From: Rotaria macrura
Taxonomy: Eukaryota > Rotifera > Eurotatoria > Philodinida > Philodinidae
Length of the DNA: 64,000 nucleotides
Reading direction: 5' to 3'
Assembly (NCBI GenBank): GCA_900239685.1
Contig: OENT01000405.1
Location: 1 to 64,000 of the forward strand
Of this stretch, positions 24,252-36,658 are shown piece by piece; the first letter of the stretch is position 1, and each line of letters begins with the position of its first letter. The position numbers and the translations under genes were made by a program. Below the pieces are notes generated by a model, which did not search any database, was not told the DNA's origin, and worked only from the letters and a program-made list of their open reading frames with translations.

Positions 24252-25274
24252 CTAATCTGCAATATAAATAACTTGATGTTTTTCGAGTAGATCAATATCT
24301 TTTTCGAGCAGTTGCATTTGATTTTCTAGACGTTCTTTGTGTAGCCGTTTAGGAATAGTATCAATAAGAACCGAAAGTGTTTGATATTGATGATGAACAT
24401 CTTCCCATTGCTTTTTCAAACCTATTTTGTTTGTTAGAAAATACAATTCATTTCTAATTAACAATAAACAAAAACAAACCATCGATAATTGTTTGTCTTT
24501 CATTATCGTCCATTTCACGCATAGCACCACGACGAAAATAATCGGAAACATAAGCTTGATATTCTTGTTTAGCTTTTTCTACTTCATTTCGACGAGTTTT
24601 TAGATAAATTGGAACTTCACCGAAATTCTAATTCAAAAAACAAAAATAAACAACTTCATATAGATAAATGAATTAAATATCAGTACTTTTTTGAATATGA
24701 ATTTTGGTGCTAGACCACTTTGATCAATCGGGAATTTATCACCGAATCGATCATCAACAATATTTCTTTCCGGTTTTTTAGGCACTGTCATAACAACATC
24801 GAGAGCATTTGTTTGCACAAAATTTTTCTCCGTACGAGTACCCATTGTAGGAGCATCGCGAATACTTGGAACAGGTGGTTTACGATGAGTATGATCTTTA
24901 GTTTTTGTTGCATCTTTTAATGCATGGCAAAAAATAAAAATTACTTTACATATTGTGACGAACATCTTACCTAGAGCAGCAGCGGCAGCTGCTTTGCTAT
25001 CGTTTTGTTTTTTTTTAAGAAATTGTTGTGGATCAGGCAATGGTTCTTCCGCATAGCCCATGGTTCGATGATCATGTTTACCGTCTTTGAATGATTCACG
25101 TACATTGGATTTAAATTTTGATTCATAACTAATGTAAGGATGAATTATATCCAATATATAATAGAAAAACAAAATATTTTACCGGGGTGGTTTCGGTGGT
25201 TGCACTTGAACACGGGGTATTAGATTATATACGGATTCTTCTTGTTGATGTGCCCCATTTTGTCCGACAACCAT
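24252..25274 (-). CDS. ENKUR: Enkurin, axonemal/ciliary adaptor protein
   Basis: Five exons on the minus strand: 25,183-25,274; 24,971-25,128; 24,687-24,913; 24,480-24,627; 24,252-24,421. All four introns are 54-59 bp with GT..AG ends, and the frame is continuous. The 264-aa product is close to the family length (about 256 aa in mammals). The N-terminus has the YNLIP box and a proline-rich PPKPPR (SH3-ligand type). It is followed by TMGYAEEPLPDPQQFLKKK, the KNFVQTNALDVVM box with VPKKP, and GLAPKFIFKK. The last two exons carry the enkurin domain (AMREMDDNERQTIIDGLKK, WEDVHHQYQTLSVLIDTIPK, then a coiled coil ending IYIAD). Family knowledge: enkurin binds calmodulin and TRPC channels in sperm and is a ciliary doublet-microtubule component. 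It lies 4.8 kb from FOXJ1, the usual activator of such genes. Confidence 0.96.
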
Positions 25275-26037
25275 TTTTCTTTGAGTTGAAGTTCGATTAG
25301 AAAAACAACACGAATGAGCAATGTTATGGCAAACAAAATATGTTAACCATCATAACACGTTGATTTACATATGTTTCTTAGCAACAGATAAAATACATGT
25401 CAATCAATAGAACAATCAATGAACAATTATATTTCTCAATAGGTTACAAGATTTCAATTAAGATATACGATGAAAACTATTTGTAAATAGTCTAATGAGG
25501 TCGCTAGTTTATTGTCATTAAATCGAATCGATATAATAATAAATGTTTAAACTATCGTATTTTCGTGCGATTCGAATCAGTATGATAATGTCGCGTCATC
25601 GGATCGTTCAAAAAACAAAATTGAATCCATTGATATCATCACTGATTCATTGTGTGAACGTAATGCACTCGAAAAGTACAAGTACTTTTTTTTTTAGTAA
25701 ACTACTCGAAGTGCAGACTTCGATTATTGTTTCATATGTAGAATGCATAAATATTTGATTCTTGTATGTTTTTAGTTAGCTATTAAATTCTAACTTACCT
25801 TTCAACATTGGAATGCATTCTGATATAGATATTTTTCTCATGAATGTGAAATGATGAATGACCTACAAGTATTATGAGAACATGAAAAGTTATCATCGTC
25901 TCAATACATTCTTGATAAATTTGAACGTAAAAGAAACTGACACAACTGATAATTAGGGTTTCTTTTTTCGATAGAAACAAAAAAATACTAAAACTCTCAA
26001 TCAAATGTTTGTTTTTGGTAATTGCGCATTTGCATAT
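25275..26037. other. Intergenic, upstream of ENKUR
   Basis: Should hold the ENKUR promoter. Short frames here have no support. The right side abuts the inverted palindromic repeat copy C. Confidence 0.35.
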
Positions 26038-26606
26038 TAAAATAAATGCGGAAACTTCGGACTTATGTCCGAGAGTTATGTGTACTTCAAAAAGTGAATG
26101 AGACAAATCAGCCATCCTAGAATGTGTGCACGGAAGAAGTATCTTGGTAAACCTTTTTGGGAAACTCCAAAACTACTGATCATCTCAGACATATCTAGGC
26201 AATTTTGTTTCTAGATGCAGTTTTTGTTTATTTCGAGACCTTTTTTTGGCGATGTTCTTTTAGAAAGCTCGATTTGGTTCAAAACTAATATCAGATTCNG
26301 AATCAGCGTTAAAAACTGAGTCACTTTACATAAGTTGTGGATAATTCTGAGAAAAAAGTTTTTTTTGAAAAAATCCCTGTACCCCATCTCAGGGATTGCT
26401 TGGTGAAAAATGACAATTTTTTCAATAACTCAGCCATTTCTCGACGGATCCTTCTCATCTTCGAACTCGACCGAGATATTGATGAGACAATTCTGTGCAC
26501 AAAATTTCAACTCAATCGAATGTAATTGTAAAGAGTTATCGAATAAACGGACGGCCGGACGGACACACTGACCGATTTTAGAAGTGTACTCACTTTTTGA
26601 GTACAC
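26038..26606 (-). repeat. Palindromic repeat family, copy C (inverted)
   Basis: Full-length copy in reverse orientation. It runs from the ACATTTATTTT end through a variant terminal palindrome (CGGACTTATGTCCG on this strand) to the intact left-end hairpin at about 26,584-26,606. One internal unknown base at 26,299. An extra segment around 26,205-26,290 makes it slightly longer than the others. Confidence 0.85.
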
Positions 26607-28064
26607 AAAAAAGAGAAACTATGTGATGTTTCGAGGGATTTATCTCTAGGATAATAAATATATAGTCATTAAAAGAACTTTATGCAAGATAAATTTTTAA
26701 TTTACTTACTCTGTGTTTAAAACTAAGGCTTCATAGTCGGTCTATATTCTACAAATGAATTTGAATTATCTTTTAAGTACTTTATTTTTTGTCTAACGAA
26801 CTTGTATCGATATTTTACATATCACGATTATATTTTTAGTCATAATTCATTCATCTTTTCGAAAGTATATATATGTACTTTACTTATGAAGGTGATTTAC
26901 ATGATAGATGTCTCTATTGACATAAAAATAGTATATTCGTACATATCGATCTATAGATTTATAAGAAAATCAGATATGATTATTTACAGAGTAATTCGAA
27001 AGACAGAATGAGTACATTAACAATCATAGTCGATTAAACAGATGCCTTCTAATACAATATTTGACCATATTTATATGAAAGTTGATTGTGAAGCTTCTAC
27101 ATTCAGCGTAAAGTAAAGTAAAAAACTATTGTTTTGATCATTTTAAGTTTCCTGAGGTTTTTTTTAAACTGTTTTTCAATCGATGTTAGTTGAGTTCTGT
27201 CAATCTTTCGAACAGCATTTTTGTTTCATTCATACACTACAATTTCAATTTGAATTAGTTTTCAATTCATCGTTGTTATCATGAATATGAAACGTAGATT
27301 CGACATTATTTCATGTTCTTCTGAAATCTATCAAAAAATGTTTTTTTTTTTCTTTTCTAAAATACTTTAGCCTATATATTTTTCTTTTATTGTCGAGTAA
27401 AATTCTTTTAAAAATGATGTTTTTCGATTTTTCAACATTCGTCTACGAAGGATGTTTTTAATTTCAATAGTAAAATATGAGAAATTAGTTCATTTAATGT
27501 ACGTCTCGCATCTATTAAATATATTATTTTTCTGAATAATGTTAGAGAAAGTTTATTCTTAGACAAAATGCAAAACATCAACTAATTATTTAGATGGAAG
27601 ATTTACGAAAGAGAGAAAAAAACTGATGACTATCAGAAGTCAAATAGTTGAATCGTAACTAGCATTGATGATTGAATGCATTCACTTCCAACTTTAATCA
27701 AATCATACGTGACATTATGCTTGAATTCATATTATTTTTATTGTGAAGTTTTTTATTCGATTATAGTGTTAATAGAATGTAATCTTGATTCAAAATTCTA
27801 TAGTAGTAGTTCTCTCGTTTCAGAGAGTTTATTATTTTTCTTCGTAGAGTAGATCGTCATGAATAACAAACGTACGTTTACAAATCTGCAAGAACGAGAC
27901 TTTGATATACTCTATTTTTTTGACATGATCCTTCGAAAAATAATTGACAATGATGAAATTTCATTTACATATTCAAGGAATTGGTGATTATAAATGTAAA
28001 AGAAAATATAAAGAAGAGAAAAATAATCTGTCATACTATATAATCCTAACTGTATGTTTTTGTA
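26607..28064. other. Intergenic, nothing recognised
   Basis: AT-rich stretch between two copies of the palindromic repeat. No supported frame. Confidence 0.35.
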
Positions 28065-28950
28065 TAATCAAAAAGTGAGTAGACAATAGAATCGGTCAAT
28101 GTGTCCTGTCGTTTATACGATAAATTCTGAAAGATTCATTCGATTGTCATGAAATTTTTTGTACACAACATTATCTCGGTCGAATTTGAAGATGAGAATA
28201 ATTCTTCAAGAATTTACTGAATTACAGCAAGAAATAGAATTATTTTCTATGCAAATGTTGATCTATTCGAATTTTTTTGTAAATCAAAATCTTGGTCATG
28301 ATCAGAATGAAAACTACAGTATTATATACCATTCAATAGAGAATTTCATGGGCTATAGAATGATGTTACATTGTAACGGTAAATATGCTGCGTTTGAAAT
28401 TTCCTCAGTATCAAAAAAAAAATTATGAACAACTCACGTATATTGACACTTTGTCTGTATATGTGTTTATTTCCCATAGAATTAACGTTAGTTTTTTGGA
28501 CTATAGAGAACTTATTACGAGCTCTAAATGATGGTGTATCATAGAGGTAAATATGGTGCATTTAAGCTCTTTCTCAAGAAAAATGAATTTTTCTCGAAAA
28601 TTCTCAAATATTGAAAAATTTCGTTTTTTCCCAATTCACGAATCGTGGAATGCATAACCGAAATTCGCTATTTTTTACCCTTGCCAGGTTTGCATCTTAC
28701 CCAAACATCGAGAGAGATGACTGAAAATTTAACCATAGCTTCTTTATACCAAGCCGAACATATCCTGTAATTTGAGAGGGATGGGGGAGGCTTAAGGTTT
28801 CCTCAATGTTGCATTTGAAAATAGCAATGAAAAACTGATGTGTACTGACACTGCTGATCTTCGATCAAAATCAATCTTCTGTCAACGTCCATTTCTGAAG
28901 TACACATAACATTTGAATTTGAATCCGAGTTTTCTAAATTTTTTTAAGTA
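28065..28950 (+). repeat. Diverged long member of the palindromic repeat family (copy D)
   Basis: The left part is a decayed copy of the family: CAAAAAGTGAGTAGACAATAG, ATCGGTCAATGTGTCC, TTCGATTGTCATGAAATTTT, CTCGGTCGAATTTGAAGATG. The right end retains TGAAGTACACATAAC. The middle is unlike the other copies and contains a block of the G-run/CCTTAAGG family (28,640-28,800). It is either an older, longer relative or a nested insertion. Confidence 0.6.
28640..28800 (+). repeat. G-run/CCTTAAGG repeat family, copy 2
   Basis: Same ordered blocks as at 6,240-6,450: TTTTTTACCCTTG, CTGAAAATTTAACCATA, AACATATCCTGTAA, a GGGATGGGGGAGG run, then CTTAAGG. It lies inside the long palindromic-repeat member at 28,065-28,950. 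Confidence 0.6.
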
Positions 28951-30025
28951 GGTCATGACATAAATTAATAAACTTTCAAAACATTCTTCAATAGATAAAT
29001 GATTCGAGACAGTCGTTTACCCGTACTCATTGAGGTCACATTAGTAAAGAACGATCGTTGTCGTATCTTAACATTTAAAAAACAACAAAATTCATACATT
29101 GAAGCAAACTAGGCAATATGTTGATGATAAAGAAAAATTTCAATTCTGATAACACGCAATCGACTATTGTTACAATAGTCATTCCTATCGGAAACATGCC
29201 AAAATCATAGAACTTATGTGAAACTATTCATACTTTAGAAAAAAAAACAGAGTTGACATTCAAGATATACAAAGACCTTTATGTTTAATCTTTTCAATTG
29301 ATTTAAACTGAAAACAAATAAACGTGTAGATAAACACATAATACCTTCCGCAGTTATTTTATGAACAAAAACATTCTAATGACCTTGGTTTTATGTCCGT
29401 TTTTAAACTGTTGTCATAGTGTAATTCTTCTACTTCGATACACTTCACTGCATTCATATGAGTTTTTTCATACTTCAGTAACTTCTCACCGTGGCATTTT
29501 ATTTAACAATACATGATATTTCCTTTTGTTTCGTGTTATTTTTTTTTAATTTTTTTATTAATTTTAAATAAACGATATACAAAAAGAAAAAGAAACAACA
29601 ACTTAGTTTTTTTTGATAAAATGTTTGTTTTGTTTGTGTCAATAGAATTTTTTAATCTTGCGAAAACGAAACAAAATACACGCACACGCACACACACACA
29701 GATATGATAATAATGGACGGTTGAAACTGTTTAAAATCACAGTGATAAACACAAGAAAGAAAATGAAGGAAAAAGTAAAGAATAATCAAACTAATTTTAA
29801 TATTGTTCTGTGGATGGATTAATTGCAAATGATGTGTGTCACACATATTGTTTTCAAAAAGAAATGCTGCCTCAATCATGCACAAATTAAAAAAAAGAAA
29901 AGAAGAAACATCAAGGAAATGATGCTGGACGGAAGAGAGAAAAGAAAGCAAAAAGAAAAACATTCCACAAGCAAACGAAAAAGGAAGACCCTACACAAAC
30001 ATATATATATATACAATAGACGAAG
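28951..30025. other. Intergenic, 3' flank of FOXJ1, with CA and AT microsatellites
   Basis: No gene seen. A CA-type run at about 29,679-29,700 and an AT run at about 30,000-30,013. Minus-strand frames here (such as 29,652-29,963) are low-complexity Phe/Cys/Val translations of the microsatellite. Part of the block is probably the FOXJ1 3' untranslated region. Confidence 0.4.
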
Positions 30026-31868
30026 TTATTTAGATAGTTTTAAATCGAAAGCTGTTTCGAGTGATGGCAACTTTGTTGGCGTTACACTTTCATTGGTAAG
30101 CCACCATGATGGCCGTTTTATTCCACGACCTTTTACAGTAAGTGGCTGCTGTTGTTGTTGTTGCTGTTGCTGTTGTTGTATGTCATCGTCAAACAACGAA
30201 TTGAATGTTGAGTGTTTAGTAGGATAGTCAAAACCATCAAATGCACTCGGATCCCCACCGGCGGCTGCAGCTTCAGCTGAATACGTTAAATCAGTTAATG
30301 CTGCATTAAAATCATTAAATAAATCTTGTTCGGTTTTCGTCGATAAGAGTGGTTGAACATCAATATCGTTTGGTGCTTCACACAAATATGCTTCCCAGTC
30401 AAATGTAACAGAATCTAATAGAAGCATATCTGTGTCATCTAATTTTGTCGAAATAAAATTTTGTTTTGCCACAGTTGATGACATTGATGACGGTGAAGTT
30501 GATGGTGATGGAGTTGAAACAGATGAAAAATCATTTATTTGTTGTTGATGATAGAATTGCGGTACTGTTAACGAATTCGGCGATGATATTGGCGAAAGGA
30601 AACTACTTGGCATGCGAACATAAGATGAACGACGATCGACATTCTTCGTATGACAATGAATAGGTAATTGGTTTTTCGACGGTATACACGGAAGAATAGG
30701 ATCAATCCATGCTTCAGATTTAATACCCGTATTCAATGATGTGACATTATCAGAAGTATTATTTGATCGTTTTGTTGTTCGTGAACGTTTGTTTGATGAT
30801 GAATGTATTTGTCGATCTTGTGAATTATTTGTTGAAATTTTATTTAGTGAACGTTGTCGTTCATAATCTGGAGATAATTTCCAAAATCCTCCTTTACCTC
30901 CTGCTTCTTTTTTCGTACGTGGAACTTTAACAAAACATTTGTTTAATGATAAGTTATGACGAATGGAATTCTACAAATATTTAAGTTAATCAATAGTTAA
31001 ATATATCTCGATGTTTGTTTTTAATCACATGGGAAAGAGAAAAGGAAGCTGAACAAGGTCAAAGGAAAAAAAACAGTGTTCTTATTTCCTGCTGGGTGAA
31101 TATTAATCATTTCCGTCATTTCTTTTTTTCAATTCACTAACATTTTTTCATTAAACAAAATAGTTCAAGTGTTTTACTGATGTGTTTTTTTCTTCTTCTT
31201 CATAACATTTCGAAAATAAAAATTTTCTCATCTTCTATTGAGTAGCTCAATAATTTATGTATGTAATTTAAAAATACCTGCCAAGTTGGTTCCATTTTTT
31301 TAAAATAAGGAAAATTATCTGCCACCCACTCGTAAATCATTTGTAATGTCATTTTTTCATAACCCGACTGTCTCATAGCCAAAAGAATAAGTTGAGAATA
31401 TGAATAGACCGGTTTTGCTTGTGGATTCGTTTTATAAATTTTCCATTGTTCACCGTCATCATCATCATCATCATCGTCATTATCATCATCATTATCGTTA
31501 TGTAATGTGAACTCACTATTATCATCGATGATATCATTAGGATAAACAGCACCAATATTTGTTGAAGATAGTGATACAGACGTATTGGATGATGAATGTT
31601 CTTTACGCTTATTGTTATTTGTTGATGTTGTTGAACAAGACGATGATAAATTTATTGTTGGAATAGTTCGTTTCAATATGTTGATATCATGTAACCATGA
31701 AAGATTTGTTAAACTATCATCAAATATATTGGATGTTGTCGCCGATATACGTGATGGCGTATTTGTATTATGTGCTGTTAAGACATTCGTCGTTTCGATT
31801 GTTTTATTCATGATATTATTCGACGATACCAACGTGTAAACATTTCGTTGGATTGGACACTGTGTCAT
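30026..31868 (-). CDS. FOXJ1: Forkhead transcription factor FOXJ1, master regulator of motile cilia
   Basis: Two exons, 31,278-31,868 and 30,026-30,970, joined by a 307-bp intron (CAG|GTATTT ... TTTGTAG) that falls inside the DNA-binding domain between PTWQ and [13 protein letters not shown]. Product 511 aa. Residues 50-65 ([16 protein letters not shown]) match the short conserved motif in the N-terminus of FOXJ1, absent from other Fox families as far as I know. The forkhead spans about 152-240 ([33 protein letters not shown], then [16 protein letters not shown]). An Asp/Asn tract (about 125-138) lies before the domain, and a 12-residue Gln tract lies in the C-terminal half with Ser/Thr-rich sequence. 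Family knowledge: FOXJ1 switches on axonemal genes, of which enkurin nearby is one. An acceptor-like CTAG just upstream leaves a further 5' exon possible, so the start is less sure than the rest. Confidence 0.94.
30142..30180 (-). repeat. CAG/CAA repeat encoding a Gln tract in FOXJ1
   Basis: Interrupted CAA/CAG triplets encode about 12 consecutive glutamines in the C-terminal region of the FOXJ1 protein. Mixed codons suggest a protein-level tract with moderate slippage potential. Confidence 0.85.
31445..31500 (-). repeat. GAT/GAC repeat encoding an acidic tract in FOXJ1
   Basis: Near-uninterrupted GAT/GAC/AAT codons encode [14 protein letters not shown] ahead of the forkhead domain (residues about 125-138). 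Confidence 0.85.
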
Positions 31869-34409
31869 CGACGATATAGGAATTTGTCTAGAAATGATTG
31901 ATGTTAGTCAATCAAGGAAAAGAAGAACTGAGAAGAAAACTTATTTTTCCTTAGTTGTTAAGTACGATGGAAAAAATATTTTTTTGAATATCATCACACA
32001 GCTCTCGTTGTGTTCGCCCTGTTGTTTTTTCAAGAGTTAAATTGCTTTTTTTCAATTTTATTAGATTCTTTCTTTTGTTCAAGGATGAATAACCTTTCTC
32101 TCGAGATGTCATAATATGTTTTTCTTTCTTTTTACGTTTTGTCGATCTCATTTTGATGAATGACAGGCAGTACCACTGGCTCGAATCTTACGCATATGCA
32201 GATTGAACAAGTTTCTTTCTTCTTCTCTTCAAGGACAGATTAATGAAGTAATTTGATTCTCACCTTTTGCGTATGATGTCAAGAATTTCTTTTTTTTTTC
32301 CTGTGTATTGACGAGTGAAGTGTTATGCAAAATCAAGAAATAGAAACTTACCAACTTGCTGCCTAGGTATGTTACTTAACATGAATAGAATCTGTAGTGC
32401 TATATGTCGCAAAGCTCTAACGCGTCTTTATGTCTACATAATCAGTTTCTGAACATAGAACGAGAAGAAAGCCGTGAGAAAAAGAATGACCTTGAGTTTT
32501 TCTAAGTGCGCACACACACGCATCGAGAAGCAATTATTGCACCCGTTTTTGTCGTTCTCGTCGGAAACATTAGCAAGCAATACGAGAGTAAGATGACGAG
32601 AATGAGCAAGAAAGAAAAAAAGGAACAAAAAAGGTAACAACAGAAGAAAAAAAAAACTCACACTATATCGGAAATATCTATAAGGCATGATTGCATGAAA
32701 TCAATTATTTGAGCTAGTTCTAGGCTTAAGCAAGCACGTACACACGCTACCTTTTTTTCTTACAACAACGGTCAGATGAGCTAACGGCTTAACGTCTTCG
32801 TCTTTCCTAGTCTTGTTATTTTTTACATTAAAATAGATGGAGTGAAACGGACACAGAATAATGCGAGATGTATGTATGTGTATGTGTGTGTGTGTGTGTG
32901 AATGGAAGAATCGAAATTCTTTCTGCTTTCTTTCAATGCATACACAAAAGGAGAGCGAGAGAGAATAAAATTTCAAGCCTTTCTTATTCTTCTTGTCGAA
33001 CGTATATGTTCTCTCTCTAACTCTCGTCTGATGAGATCGATGATGGGATGTGTATGAGTATTTGTAAGATGCAACAAACGAAGCATAAGGCAAGAGAAAA
33101 AAAAAAGAAGAACAACACATTCTTTAAAAAAAATAAAGCCGATATAAAAGAAATGAAAAGCAGAAGAAAAAAGCGTTGCTGCCTGCGGTTTTCACATAAA
33201 AAGAAATGATGATGGTGATGATGATGATGAAAATCAACGAAAGACTACCTGCTGTTGACATCGACAAGAAAAGAGAATAATACTAACATCATAAATCACT
33301 GGTTTCACTTATCTTTCAAATAAAAAATTCATTATATTTCGACTATATTAAATCTTCAGTGGATAAATAAGTATCATATGTATGCTTTAGAACTCATTCT
33401 TGTCTATTTAAGAAATACATTTGCATATTCGTTGGAAAAGAAAAGAACGAAATAGACGTGATTTTATTCCACATCGCATAAGAAAGTAAACGTTACTTGA
33501 GACGCAAAACTCTCGTGGTGGTGGTGATGATGATGATGACTGACAAAAAAGAATTGTGTATATATTTACATAAAAACGAATTCTCGTTCTTTTTCTCACA
33601 CACACACGCTTTATATACATGTTGAACCGACCTGATAATGAACAATCATTAGCCTTCACAATGATGCAATCTGAGAAAGAATATTACGTGTTCTCTTACT
33701 CGTTCTTGTAAACGAATGATTGAGAAATGAAATTCTAGGACGGTAACAGCGGTAACTTGGACTCGTAATTTTACATCATCTTTTTTTCTTTTCTTTGTTA
33801 TTCTTTACCTAGTTGCACATACACATATGGAAGAATTCGACTAGTTGTTCGTATATTCATAATCAACTTTCATGTATTCGTCTATGAGACAATCTATGAA
33901 CCAGCGGGCCACTTGCATGTTTACACAAAAAGAGAATAGTACTATACGAGTGCACTATCTAATTTGTCTACTCGACACTTGTACGATTTTTTGTCGAATT
34001 ACCGATCAGAGACTGTATCATATAGTCAAGAATCGAATTTATTTAAAATCAATCATACGTAATGCATAAACTTCATTAACGAAGACATGTTGAATGTATT
34101 TCTTTTTTCTTCTCATACATCTATGATTATTATATCCAATTTGTCCTTCTTTTCTTTTTTATGACTTTCTTGAAAATAAAGAATCAATATAATAACATGA
34201 TATTAGAATTTCATTATCATAAAATCAATAGAAAAAAAAAGAATAAACACGTTCCATTTTGTTCAACATGATAATTATAATCATTCGAACGAAGAATTAG
34301 TTTTATCTTTTTTTTTTATCCGCGCACGTTTCTAAAATATGTAACGCGCTAAAATCTGCTAAAGAAATCGTTCATTGAATTGTTCCGTTTTCATTATTTG
34401 ATTATTTTG
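31869..34409. other. Upstream region of FOXJ1, rich in purine/pyrimidine tracts and microsatellites
   Basis: No supported gene. The stretch holds a TG run (about 32,871-32,900), GAT/GGT triplet runs (33,205-33,235 and 33,515-33,545) and many A/G-rich stretches. The minus-strand frame 31,951-32,151 is basic and could be a 5' exon of FOXJ1, but I could not find a donor that restores phase. Frames 32,434-32,688 and 32,701-33,120 are low-complexity. Confidence 0.4.
32871..32900. repeat. TG microsatellite
   Basis: Interrupted then pure TG run upstream of FOXJ1. Confidence 0.8.
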
Positions 34410-34820
34410 ATGGATAAGCATCGTACATTGTGTTCTCGTCGACATCATGTTGATAGTACACGTTCGTCTGATTGTTCTCAACAAGTCGACGATTCAAATT
34501 TAGTAATCCATAATCCAGTCGACTATCACTATCGAAATAATCATAATAGTGGTCTAATTCAACAGGATAAATTGATCAAATCAACAAGTACAAGTACTTT
34601 TCGAAAGCGACGAAATACAATGCCTTCTTCTTATCATCATTCTCATCATCGATTTCAATCATGGCCATCTCTAACTCTTCTCGTTCTTATTCGTTTATTG
34701 ATATTATTCATTGTTGGTTTGATAATTTATTATGTGTTTACTTTTATTTCTTTAAAACCGAAACGAAATCGATGGGAACGAGTTTGGTACACAATAATTG
34801 ATTGGTTGTCTGACGAATGA
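34410..34820 (+). CDS. Small single-pass membrane protein, unknown family (136 aa)
   Basis: Starts at the ATG at 34,410; the longer frame upstream begins with TTG. Residues 1-80 are polar with several His/Arg/Ser clusters and are probably cytosolic and disordered. Residues about 91-116 form one strong hydrophobic helix (LLVLIRLLILFIVGLIIYYV within it), followed by a basic stop-transfer (KPKRNRW) and a short tail ending IIDWLSDE. The layout resembles a tail-anchored or single-pass type II protein. Family not recognised. A minus-strand frame (34,744-35,034) overlaps the last 75 bases and has a splice-acceptor-like boundary, so overlapping transcription cannot be excluded. Confidence 0.5.
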   Translation: MDKHRTLCSRRHHVDSTRSSDCSQQVDDSNLVIHNPVDYHYRNNHNSGLIQQDKLIKSTSTSTFRKRRNTMPSSYHHSHHRFQSWPSLTLLVLIRLLILFIVGLIIYYVFTFISLKPKRNRWERVWYTIIDWLSDE

Positions 34821-36335
34821 ATATATCATCAACATTCGATGTAGATTCCTCTTTCTTCATGTCTTCTTCTATAAAAAAGAAAAACAAGATATTCAGAATA
34901 TTAGGATGGATATATGATTTTAGTTTAAATTCCATCATCATACGTTGATTTCTAATTTTTACATTTGAATGAATAATTTGAAATTTTGTATAATCTCTTA
35001 GTCGATATCTCATTCGAATTTGTTCAATAGTCATTTAGGGAAATTCGGATAAATTTTTAAATATTGTCTTTGCTTGATTATATCCTATGAATCTTACGAA
35101 TTAGAAATCTTTGAAATGGACTTCTTGTTTTATTACAAGTTTTCTTTTATGAATTCGAATAAAAATGAATACAAAAAATTTATGTATGAAATAAATTGGT
35201 TAACGAAGAAAAAAAATAAATTACGAATGAACAGATATTGAATAATTCTATTTCGATAAAAAATTGTCAATAATCCATTAATAAAATAAAGTTTTGATAT
35301 ACTTTAATATGAAATCGTTGGACATTGCAAGACTAACACAAGATGTCTCAACAATAATCTTGAGACGAGTGAATTGATTGAGAGAAAATCTTCATTATTA
35401 AATGTTAGACGAAGTTGTGAACATGAGATAATAGACACAAAAAAAGTTCTATTTTTTTTTTCATCATTTCCGATTCGCACAGCTTGATAAATAGAAGTGT
35501 GTGTCATGGTTTGTAGCTGAGATCGAATTAAAATTTCGTTTTTATAATCATGTTGAGTAAAACTATTAGGACATAATAGAGTATGAGAAAGTAGAATCAT
35601 TTCTATTTGAACTATTCAAGGTAATCGTAACAACCTACATATTAGGGTTGTAGTAAGAAGAGGCAACTTCCGCAGGGTAGAGGATATAAGAAAAAGAAGA
35701 CTTATCCTTTTTTAATCTTTACTTGGTCTTTTTCTTTCCTGACAAAATAAGAGACTGCTTAGTAATATAATTAATTTTCAAATTGTCAAAATAACACATC
35801 TATCCTTGGAATAGTTTTATAACATTCTCTTTTGATATACATATTTCATTATGACAGAATTGTCTGAAGCATGAAACAATATTACAACTTTTGCCTTCAG
35901 AATGTAAACATAATGCTGTTTTCTAATGCCATTGTTTTTACTCTTACTGCTCGAAAAATCCTTGAACCTCCGAGATCGTGATCAGTTTTAAGAAAGAGAA
36001 AAAGCATTCGACTACATTCCGATTTATCGAATCGTGTTTTACGATAAAATTTCCTATTGCCAACACACTCGATTTATGATACATGTTTTCGAGATCTAGA
36101 AAAAAAAATGCTCTTCGATATTTATCCTTTACTTTCAATCATTATTTAGAAGTTTTAAATGAAAATCTTCAAATATTATTCTAAATTATCACAAATAGTA
36201 CAAAACGAACTCATATCAAATATTTGTTGTTTCTTTGTGAATCGTCGATCAATATTTACAAACACGTGTTCGTTCGAGTTCATCAAATAACTAACTCTTG
36301 AAATAAGTTGAGCGCGCGCATGACAAATCAACTAA
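34821..36335. other. Intergenic with two doubtful minus-strand frames
   Basis: Frames at 34,744-35,034 and 35,304-35,600 on the minus strand start with true ATGs and have fairly balanced composition, but neither has a recognised domain, and the first overlaps the plus-strand membrane protein. I do not call them genes. Otherwise AT-rich. Confidence 0.3.
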
Positions 36336-36539
36336 ATGAATGCAATAACTATTGCCATATTAACTATTATTCTAGGTGAACTATTTCTTTTTAGTCTTAT
36401 GATCATAAGTACTCTCATAATTTACTATCAATTTGCACAACCCAACGAACCAACAATTGATATCGATTCAATAGAAATGAATGATCAAAATGAGAATATT
36501 ATTTCATTAAAATCTCATTTGGAACAATTTCAATGAATA
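36336..36539 (+). CDS. Possible micro-membrane protein (66-67 aa)
   Basis: ATG-started short frame. Residues 4-32 are almost wholly hydrophobic (a signal-anchor: AILTIILGELFLFSLMIIST), followed by an acidic/polar tail ending LKSHLEQFQ. It is convergent with the tetraspanin gene, with stop codons 120 bp apart. No family recognised. The long hydrophobic stretch could also arise by chance in T-rich DNA, but the polar tail argues for a real product. Confidence 0.35.
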
Positions 36540-36553
36540 TGATGATTAAGAAA

Positions 36554-36559
36554 TTTATT
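36554..36559 (-). terminator. Polyadenylation signal AATAAA for the tetraspanin gene
   Basis: AATAAA on the minus strand 100 bp downstream of the tetraspanin stop codon. Confidence 0.5.
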
Positions 36560-36658
36560 TTTACTTTTAAACATGTTAAACAAAAAACATGAAAACGACA
36601 AACAATGCACAGTTAATGATTGAATGATAAATGTTCACATTCATTCCATTGGTATTAA

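Noticed and set aside
32701..33120. 139-codon minus-strand frame upstream of FOXJ1
   Set aside because: Low-complexity translation of purine-rich DNA and a TG microsatellite (HTHTHTHIHIHT-type run).
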